Shown in pieces: positions 1 to 5,193 of a stretch of 7,576 nt of DNA (the first letter of the stretch is position 1; every line of letters begins with the position of its first letter). This DNA is from Muribaculaceae bacterium. Its GTDB lineage: Bacteria; Bacteroidota; Bacteroidia; Bacteroidales; Muribaculaceae. The notes beneath the pieces are model-generated. The model did not search any database, was not told the origin of the DNA, and saw only the letters and a program-made list of their open reading frames with translations. A program made the translations under genes and the position numbers. Location: positions 1 to 7,576 of the forward strand of contig JAIDBM010000247.1 of the NCBI GenBank assembly GCA_029056365.1. Reading direction: 5' to 3'.

Positions 1-299
1 GACCAGAGGACCAGAGACCCAGAGAACAAGAGACCTATAGTTCTATGGTTCTATAGTCTAAAAAGTGGACCAGAGGATCAGAGACCCAGAGAACAAGAGA
101 TCTATAGTTCTATGGTTCTCTGGTCTAAAAAGTTGACCCGAGAGCCAGAGGACCAGAGAACAAGAGATTAACTATAGTTCTATAGTTTTCTGGTCTAAAA
201 AGTTGACCAGAGAGCCAGAGAACGAGAAATCTATAGTTCTATGGTTCTATGGTCTTAAAAGTGGACCGGAGATCTATAGTTCTATGGTCTTAAAAAGTG
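1..299. repeat. Nested tandem repeat array (five units built from 8-base blocks)
   Basis: Five degenerate direct repeats run head to tail at 1-67, 68-134, 135-204, 205-263 and 264-299. Each starts with a version of GACCAGAG and ends with TCTAAAAAGTG or a close variant. Within a unit the sequence splits into octamers: first purine-rich blocks (GACCAGAG, ACCCAGAG, AACAAGAG), then pyrimidine-rich blocks (TTCTATGG, TTCTCTGG), then an 11-12 base tail. Units 1 and 2 have seven octamers (67 bp), unit 4 has six (59 bp) and unit 5 has three (36 bp). Unit 3 has seven, one of which carries a 3-base insertion (70 bp). The right half of a unit is a decayed reverse complement of the left half. In unit 2, GACCAGAG at 68-75 can pair perfectly with CTCTGGTC at 118-125. 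The array is cut by the window start, so its true left edge is unknown. No gene is supported here; function is unknown. Confidence 0.93.
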
Positions 300-315
300 T
301 CTACAGTAGCTTTTT

Positions 316-347
316 TTTGCCTACTCCGAGAATTTGTATTAACTTTG
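316..347 (+). promoter_or_regulatory. Bacteroidota-type promoter for the PBP1A gene
   Basis: TTTG at 316-319 is followed after exactly 20 bases by TAACTTTG at 340-347. This matches the -33 (TTTG) and -7 (TAnnTTTG) elements known for the primary sigma factor of Bacteroides. Transcription should start near 352-356, giving a leader of roughly 75 bases before the ATG at 429. The -33 element lies only 17 bases beyond the last repeat unit, so the array forms the immediate upstream region of this promoter. Confidence 0.75.
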
Positions 348-360
348 TTGCCTGGAATGC

Positions 361-390
361 CACGGACGGGTTTGGAACGAATTGTCCGTG
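361..390 (+). other. Possible leader hairpin upstream of the PBP1A gene
   Basis: CACGGAC at 361-367 and GTCCGTG at 384-390 form a perfect 7-bp inverted repeat around a 16-base loop. It lies inside the predicted 5' leader, about 38 bases before the start codon. It has no T-tract, so it is not a typical terminator. It could be a leader RNA stem or a protein-binding inverted repeat, or it could be chance. Confidence 0.3.
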
Positions 391-428
391 CATAAACGAG
401 TATAACTCCATACGATTTATCATAGCTT

Positions 429-2870
429 ATGAACAGCATCGACAATAAAGATAAATACCGAAACACAGCATACAACACCAACAAAGGCAGCAACAGCAAT
501 AACGCTGAAGATGACCGGGCAAAGGCCCGCAAAACCCGTAACCGCAAGGTAATCGGATGGATATGGGGCTTGCTGCTGGTGGCTATGGCCGTTTTCTTTG
601 CCGTGTTTGTAATGGTGTACAACGGTGTGATAGGATATATGCCTCCGGTAGAGGAACTGAAAAATCCGCACGACAAATTTGCCTCCATAGTATATAGCGC
701 CGACGGTGTGGAGATGGGCCGTTATTTCGCCAATACAGGCAATCGTGTATATGCCGATTTCGATGAGATTTCGCCTTATGTGGTCAATGCTCTGATTGCT
801 ACCGAGGACTCGAGATTCGAAGACCACTCGGGCATTGATTTCCGCGCTCTCAACCGCGCTCTGTTCAAAACCGTTCTGATGGGTAACCGCAATGCCGGCG
901 GTGGCTCCACCATAACACAGCAGCTGGCAAAGCAGCTATACAGTCCCGACAGCAAAGGACTCTACGAGCGTGCCATACAGAAGCCGATAGAGTGGATGAT
1001 TGCCATTAAGCTGGAGCGTTTCTACAGCAAGGAGGAGATTATTAAAATGTATCTCAACCAGTTCGATTTCCTTTATAACGCCGTGGGCATAAAGTCGGCC
1101 GCAAAGGTGTATTTCGACAAGGAGGCGAAAGACCTGAACATACAGGAGGCCGCCCTGCTTGTGGGCATGGTGAAGAATCCGGCCTATTTCAATCCGGTGC
1201 GTCATCCCGAACGCACCCGCGACCGCCGCAATGTGGTGTTCGACCAGATGTACAAGGCCGGCATGATCAGCGAAGCCGAGCGCGATTCGCTTTCGGCATT
1301 GCCGCTCGAACTCGATTTCCACAGAGTCGACCACAAGGAAGGCCTTGCTCCGTATTTCCGTGAGGAACTCCGCCGTTATCTCACTGCGAAAAAACCGCAC
1401 AGACAAGACTATCCGTCGTGGGACCGCCAGGGCTTCGTCGACGATTCCATCGAGTGGGAAATCAACCCGCTTTACGGATGGGTGGAGAAGAATCCGAAGG
1501 CCGATGGAAGCCACTACAATCTTTATCAGGACGGTTTGCGCATCTACACCACCATCGATTCGCGTATGCAGCGATATGCCGAGGAGGCCGTTGAGGAGCA
1601 CATGCGTTCGCTGCAGCAGCAGTTCTTCCGCGAAAAGCGCGGAAGCAGCACAGCGCCCTATACCAGCAATTCGGCCGAACTTTCGGCCAAGGCAAGGCAG
1701 AACCTTATCAAAAACGCCATGCACCAGAGCGAGCGCTGGCGTGTGGGCAAGCTGGCCGGAAAGAGCGACAGCGAAATTGAACGTGAGTTCGAACACAGCG
1801 TGGAAATGTCGGTGTTCAGCTACAACGGCGCGGTAGATACGGTAATGACGCCGCGCGACTCCATTCTGTACACAAAATCGTTTTTGCGAACCGGTTTCAT
1901 GAGCATGGATCCTTCCAACGGTTATGTCAAGGCATATGTGGGCGGACCTGATTTCAAGTTCTTCCAGTACGATATGGTGTCGACAGGGCGCCGCCAGATT
2001 GGTTCTACAATCAAGCCATTCCTCTATACCTATGCCATGGAGCAGGGCAAGACCCCCTGTTCGATGTATCTCAACGAACAGCCGGTGCTCTACGACGAGA
2101 GCGGACGCCAGTGGGCACCGCGCAACTCCGGAAAAGCCAGAATAGGCGAGATGGTCGACCTGCGCTGGGCGCTTACCAACTCCAACAACTGGATTTCGGC
2201 GCGGCTTATCGATGAATTCGGGGCGCAGTCGCTTGTCGACCGCATGCATGCTTTCGGCATCACAAACCAGTTGCCGGCAGTGAAGTCGCTCGCCTTGGGT
2301 CCGTGCGAGGTTTCGGTGAAAGAGATGGTTACAGCTTATACGGCGTTTGCAAACGGCGGCATGAGGTCGGACCCTGTATTCGTAACCGCCATAGCCGACA
2401 ACAACGGCAATGTGATAAGCACTTTCGTTCCGAGGCACAGCGAGGTGATAAGCCGTACGGCCTATTATAAGATTCTGTCGATATTGCTCAATGTTGTCGA
2501 TAGCGGCACCGGCAACCGTCTGCGCCGGGCGCCATTCGCTCTCACGGCGCAGATGGGTGGCAAGACAGGTACAACGAACTTCAACGCCGACGGATGGTTC
2601 ATGGGATTCACGCCCGAGCTGGTTTCAGGCGTGTGGGTAGGCGGCGACGAGCGCTACATTCACTTCAACAACATGGCCCAGGGCCAGGGCGCATCTATGG
2701 CCCTGCCGATATATGGCAAGTATATGAAGAAGGTTTATTCCGACAATAATCTGCCGTACAGCCAGCAGTCGCGCTTTAAATTCCCGGGCGACATCGACCT
2801 TTGCGCCGGCGAATACTACGAGCCGGAAGAGGAACAGGCCGAGGAAAGTGTGGCCGGAGCATTCGATTGA
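429..2870 (+). CDS. Class A penicillin-binding protein, PBP1A type (transglycosylase/transpeptidase)
   Basis: A bifunctional peptidoglycan synthase of 813 residues that polymerises lipid II into glycan strands and cross-links the stem peptides on the outer face of the inner membrane. After a 40-residue Asn/Lys/Arg-rich cytoplasmic tail comes one membrane anchor (about 41-64). The GT51 glycosyltransferase domain follows, with the EDxxFxxHxG motif at 126-135 (E126 is the likely catalytic base) and GGSTITQQ at 158-165. A linker region (about 300-480) leads to the transpeptidase domain, where all three penicillin-binding motifs are intact: STIK at 526-529 (acyl-enzyme Ser526), SNN at 585-587 and KTG at 712-714. 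The C-terminus is acidic (EPEEEQAEE). The ATG at 429 is chosen because it precedes the membrane anchor and sits about 75 bases after a good promoter. Length is normal for the family. The gene converges on holA across a hairpin and appears monocistronic. Family names used include mrcA, ponA and pbp1A, so the symbol is left open. Confidence 0.97.
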   Translation: MNSIDNKDKYRNTAYNTNKGSNSNNAEDDRAKARKTRNRKVIGWIWGLLLVAMAVFFAVFVMVYNGVIGYMPPVEELKNPHDKFASIVYSADGVEMGRYFANTGNRVYADFDEISPYVVNALIATEDSRFEDHSGIDFRALNRALFKTVLMGNRNAGGGSTITQQLAKQLYSPDSKGLYERAIQKPIEWMIAIKLERFYSKEEIIKMYLNQFDFLYNAVGIKSAAKVYFDKEAKDLNIQEAALLVGMVKNPAYFNPVRHPERTRDRRNVVFDQMYKAGMISEAERDSLSALPLELDFHRVDHKEGLAPYFREELRRYLTAKKPHRQDYPSWDRQGFVDDSIEWEINPLYGWVEKNPKADGSHYNLYQDGLRIYTTIDSRMQRYAEEAVEEHMRSLQQQFFREKRGSSTAPYTSNSAELSAKARQNLIKNAMHQSERWRVGKLAGKSDSEIEREFEHSVEMSVFSYNGAVDTVMTPRDSILYTKSFLRTGFMSMDPSNGYVKAYVGGPDFKFFQYDMVSTGRRQIGSTIKPFLYTYAMEQGKTPCSMYLNEQPVLYDESGRQWAPRNSGKARIGEMVDLRWALTNSNNWISARLIDEFGAQSLVDRMHAFGITNQLPAVKSLALGPCEVSVKEMVTAYTAFANGGMRSDPVFVTAIADNNGNVISTFVPRHSEVISRTAYYKILSILLNVVDSGTGNRLRRAPFALTAQMGGKTGTTNFNADGWFMGFTPELVSGVWVGGDERYIHFNNMAQGQGASMALPIYGKYMKKVYSDNNLPYSQQSRFKFPGDIDLCAGEYYEPEEEQAEESVAGAFD

Positions 2871-2872
2871 TG

Positions 2873-2910
2873 AATTATCATTTATCAATGATTAATGATA
2901 AATGATAATT
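2873..2910. terminator. AT-rich hairpin between convergent PBP1A and holA genes
   Basis: Two perfectly complementary 15-base arms (2873-2887 and 2896-2910) flank an 8-base loop. The hairpin starts two bases after the PBP1A stop codon, and its right arm ends on the last base of the holA stop codon (TAA on the minus strand, 2910-2912). It fills the whole 39-base gap between two convergent genes, which suggests a bidirectional transcript end or 3'-end protection. The stem is almost all A-T pairs, unlike a classical GC-rich terminator, so it may act as a 3' stability element. Confidence 0.6.
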
Positions 2911-3938
2911 TATAGCGGAAGCTTTCCAGGAGCTGTGAGGATATGGTATACCAGTTCGTGGAAGAGCTGGTATTCGTTGCGCCGTGATCCGTTGCCTTTT
3001 ACCTGACAGTCGAATTCGCGTATGGCGTGTATGATTTCGATTACTTTGAAAGCGTTGTAGTTCTGCAGTCCGGCAATATACCGCTTAGCCTGTATGGCGG
3101 CCTTGAGTTTCATGGCCGCCATAATTGAGCGTTCGCTTTTGTCGGGAGTGTAATGGAGAATGAGCAGGTCGGAGAAGAAGCCGAACAGCGATGATGCCAA
3201 TGGAATGGTAGGATTGGCTTTAGGATTGCCGCCGAAAGCGTTCACGATTGTGAATACTTTGGAGGCGTCTTTCACGGCAAGGGCATCGATCAGCTCGAAA
3301 GTGTTGTATTCCTTGCTTACGCCAATATGCTGTTCAACGGCTTCGGGGGTTACTCTGGCTCTTGGCGGGAGAATTGCGGCGAGTTTTTCAATTTCGTTAT
3401 AAAGCCTGCTCAGGTCGGTGCCAATATGCTGGGCCAGCATGTCGATGGCTTTCGGATCGGCAGTCAGTCCCTTGGAACCGAGGCATCGTGTGATTTCCGG
3501 CCTTATCTGACTATCCCACAGCTTTTTTGTCTCGAATACTTCAACGTGCTTTTTTTTGCAGGCGGCAAGAAGGTCTTTACCCTTGGCTTTCTCGCCACGG
3601 CAGCAGATTACGAAAATGGTCTGCGGGTTAGGCGCCTCGACATAGCTGTGATAGCGGTTGAGCTCATCGGCTCTGAGCGCCTGCGCCTCCTTGAGGATAA
3701 CCACCTGGTGTTCGACTCCGAACGGAGCCTGGCGGCACACTCCGGCAACTGTATCCGGCTCGACTCGCGGGGCATAGAATACGTGCAGATTGAAATCGCG
3801 TTCTTCTTCGGGGATGATTGCCTCGAACTTCTTCACCAGCTGGTCGATGTAGAAGCCTTCTTCGCCGTGAAGCAGGTAAACGGGTTTATATTGACGGGCA
3901 TCGAGCATTGCCCGGAGTGATTCGAATGACTGTGCCAT
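2910..3938 (-). CDS. holA: DNA polymerase III subunit delta (clamp loader)
   Basis: Delta is the clamp-opening subunit of the replicative clamp loader. It binds the beta sliding clamp and, with delta' and the tau/gamma subunits, loads it onto primed DNA. The 342-residue protein has the expected family length. The N-terminus carries the delta signature PVYLLHGEEGFYIDQL (about 19-34), in which the usual nucleotide-binding loop is replaced by a non-ATPase version. The next part, with VVILKEAQ and FVICCRG stretches, fits the AAA+-like domain I. The segment around DMLAQHIGTDLSRLYNEIEKL fits domain II, including the conserved DLSRLxNEIEKL helix, and the rest fits the collar-forming C-terminal domain. 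The ATG is at 3936-3938. The gene diverges from the HsdR-N-like gene across 57 bases and converges on the PBP1A gene. I found no convincing minus-strand -33/-7 pair, so its promoter is unassigned. Confidence 0.95.
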   Translation of the reverse strand: MAQSFESLRAMLDARQYKPVYLLHGEEGFYIDQLVKKFEAIIPEEERDFNLHVFYAPRVEPDTVAGVCRQAPFGVEHQVVILKEAQALRADELNRYHSYVEAPNPQTIFVICCRGEKAKGKDLLAACKKKHVEVFETKKLWDSQIRPEITRCLGSKGLTADPKAIDMLAQHIGTDLSRLYNEIEKLAAILPPRARVTPEAVEQHIGVSKEYNTFELIDALAVKDASKVFTIVNAFGGNPKANPTIPLASSLFGFFSDLLILHYTPDKSERSIMAAMKLKAAIQAKRYIAGLQNYNAFKVIEIIHAIREFDCQVKGNGSRRNEYQLFHELVYHILTAPGKLPL

Positions 3939-3939
3939 A

Positions 3940-3971
3940 TTTGCCTATATGAAAATATCTGTGTAAATTTA
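3940..3971 (+). promoter_or_regulatory. Probable promoter for the HsdR-N-like gene
   Basis: TTTG at 3940-3943 is followed after exactly 20 bases by TAAATTTA at 3964-3971, which matches TAnnTTTG at all but the last base. Transcription would start near 3977, giving a leader of about 20 bases before the ATG at 3996. The -33 element lies two bases outside the holA start codon, and the -7 element is the core of the 16-bp palindrome. Confidence 0.5.
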
Positions 3972-3975
3972 CACA
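3960..3975. promoter_or_regulatory. Perfect 16-bp palindrome in the divergent intergenic region
   Basis: TGTGTAAATTTACACA equals its own reverse complement across all 16 bases. It lies between the divergent starts of holA (3938) and the HsdR-N-like gene (3996). It overlaps the proposed -7 box, so a dimeric regulator bound here could block transcription. Being symmetric, it also presents the same near-consensus -7 sequence to the minus strand, but no matching minus-strand -33 element is visible. Operator function is inference. Confidence 0.45.
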
Positions 3976-3995
3976 AAAATTCCTGAAGTGACTAT

Positions 3996-4454
3996 ATGTC
4001 GGAACTATTAAATTTGCCTGAGTTTGATATAAAGCTGCGGCAGGTGCCGGAAGGCGGAGTGCAGGTTTTCGACCCTTTGCGGGGCCGTTGGGTGGTTCTT
4101 ACGCCCGAGGAATGGGTAAGGCAGCATTTTGTGAATTATCTGGCGGTGGCCAAGATGTATCCGACGGCGCTGATGGCGAATGAGGTGCGTCTGAAGTTCA
4201 ACGGCATGAGCCGGCGCTGCGACACCGTTGTATACGACCATGCCTTCAATCCGCTTATGATAGTGGAATACAAACGCGCTACCGTGCCGATTACCCAGCG
4301 GGTTTTCGACCAGATAGCGCGATATAACATCACAATGGGCGCCCGATGGCTTGTTGTGAGCAACGGACTGCACCACTATTGCTGCCGTATCGACGGCGGC
4401 TCTTATGCTTTTGTGCGCGATATTCCTTCCTGGACCGATTTGGTTCGGCGCTAA
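3996..4454 (+). CDS. Stand-alone HsdR N-terminal-like (PD-(D/E)XK fold) protein
   Basis: A 152-residue protein resembling the N-terminal nuclease domain of type I restriction subunit HsdR (HSDR_N_2-like). The core of the PD-(D/E)XK fold looks intact: D76 in RRCDTVVYD, E91 and K93 in VEYKRA, and a QxxxY motif at Q106-Y110 (QIARY), which is typical of RecB/HsdR-type nucleases. The helicase motor and C-terminal part of a true HsdR (around 1000 residues) are absent. No hsdM or hsdS lies in the window, so this is not a working type I restriction enzyme by itself. There is no signal peptide or membrane segment, so it should be cytoplasmic. Its divergent placement beside holA could hint at a DNA-related job, but substrate and role are unknown. 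The ATG at 3996 lies about 20 bases after the predicted transcription start. The stop is only 6 bases from the stop of the converging gene. Confidence 0.85.
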   Translation: MSELLNLPEFDIKLRQVPEGGVQVFDPLRGRWVVLTPEEWVRQHFVNYLAVAKMYPTALMANEVRLKFNGMSRRCDTVVYDHAFNPLMIVEYKRATVPITQRVFDQIARYNITMGARWLVVSNGLHHYCCRIDGGSYAFVRDIPSWTDLVRR

Positions 4455-4460
4455 CGTGTT

Positions 4461-5069
4461 TCAAAAGAAATAGGCCAGACGCACTGTCCATTCGCGGTTG
4501 CGGGCGCTCCAGTTGTCGAGAAGCTTTGCTTTCATGGCGTAGGTCATGCCCCATGTGTGGCTTGCCGAAATCTGCCATTTGCGGAAAAGCTCAAAGCCGA
4601 GACCTGCGGTCAGACCAAGTTCGCCTCCGGCATATTTCATGGCATCGCAGTTGCCGTGCGCGGCAAGTATGGTGAAGTCGGGGCCTCCGTACACGAACGG
4701 CGCCACATAGTCTTCAAGCCCTTCCATGCGAGTCCATTTGAATCTTAAATGCAGCGGAATCTGCACGTAGTGCAGGGCAAGGCGTTCATCGCCGTATCCG
4801 TCGCTGGCCCATATCTTTTTTTCGCCTAAATTCACTTTGGCCCCCATGAGGTTGTACATAAGCCCGAAGTCGATTCCGAAACCTATGCCGGGGAACATCA
4901 TTTCGCATTGTACGCCGACGGTGCCGCCTGCTGTCTGATTCACACTCACCAGGTCCTGCTTGAATTTAAGACTGCTTACGGTAACACCGGCTGCCGGACC
5001 ATAGCGGAACTGTGCGTTTGCGGCCACTGCGGCCACTGCCATTACAAGTATTATAATGTATCGTTTCAT
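4461..5069 (-). CDS. PorT-like outer-membrane beta-barrel protein
   Basis: A 202-residue exported protein. Residues 1-19 form a signal peptide (MKRY, a hydrophobic run, then ANA) with likely type I cleavage before Gln20. The mature part has alternating hydrophobic and polar strands, Gly-rich turns (RYGPAAGVTVSSLKF, GIGFGIDFGLMYN, GGELGLTAGLGFELF) and a C-terminal aromatic ending in FF. These fit a small outer-membrane beta-barrel of the PorT/OmpA-like class common in Bacteroidota. Ligand and role are unknown; it could be a structural barrel or a porin-like protein. The ATG at 5067-5069 is preferred because it opens directly onto the signal peptide. An in-frame TTG at 5091-5093 would lengthen the protein by 8 residues, but it lies inside the -7 promoter element and so cannot be the usual start. 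Confidence 0.85.
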   Translation of the reverse strand: MKRYIIILVMAVAAVAANAQFRYGPAAGVTVSSLKFKQDLVSVNQTAGGTVGVQCEMMFPGIGFGIDFGLMYNLMGAKVNLGEKKIWASDGYGDERLALHYVQIPLHLRFKWTRMEGLEDYVAPFVYGGPDFTILAAHGNCDAMKYAGGELGLTAGLGFELFRKWQISASHTWGMTYAMKAKLLDNWSARNREWTVRLAYFF

Positions 5070-5090
5070 AATTCTTCGGATTTCTGACAG

Positions 5091-5098
5091 CAAAGTTA
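5091..5098 (-). promoter_or_regulatory. -7 element for the beta-barrel gene
   Basis: Reading the minus strand from 5098 to 5091 gives TAACTTTG, a full match to TAnnTTTG. Transcription would start near 5084-5086, about 15-17 bases before the ATG at 5069. No TTTG is present at the expected -33 distance, so either the upstream element is weak or the promoter relies on an activator. Confidence 0.55.
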
Positions 5099-5136
5099 GT
5101 TTAAATTATTGAAATGCGGTGTATTTTTCGGTAATT

Positions 5137-5170
5137 TTTGCCTTTATTAGCATAGAAGTCCGTAACTTTG
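5137..5170 (+). promoter_or_regulatory. Bacteroidota-type promoter for nadE
   Basis: TTTG at 5137-5140 and TAACTTTG at 5163-5170 are separated by 22 bases, slightly longer than the usual 19-21. Transcription should start near 5176, leaving a leader of about 18 bases before the ATG at 5194. The leader is AT-rich with no Shine-Dalgarno sequence, as usual in this phylum. The -7 box is identical to those of the PBP1A and beta-barrel genes. Confidence 0.68.
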
Positions 5171-5193
5171 TATCGGAATAAAAGGTTTTTATT

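Noticed and set aside
1..299. CRISPR array
   Set aside because: There are no unique spacers. The whole unit repeats with variation, repeat lengths vary and no cas gene is present.
203..448. Open frame of 81 codons on the plus strand through the repeats and the PBP1A leader
   Set aside because: It starts at a TTG inside repeat unit 3, runs through low-complexity repeats and the promoter, overlaps the PBP1A start and shows no recognisable domain.
936..2438. 500-codon open frame antisense to the PBP1A gene
   Set aside because: The plus-strand protein has all PBP1A catalytic motifs. The antisense product is His/Arg-rich with no domain. Long antisense frames are expected opposite genes with biased codon use.
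3327..3920. 197-codon plus-strand open frame opposite holA
   Set aside because: It is antisense to a clearly recognisable HolA protein, with no domain and no promoter of its own in view.
3996..4454. Remnant of a type I restriction-modification locus
   Set aside because: The small gene has its own start, stop and probable promoter and an intact motif set. No hsdM, hsdS or helicase fragments flank it, so a stand-alone gene fits better than a decayed locus.
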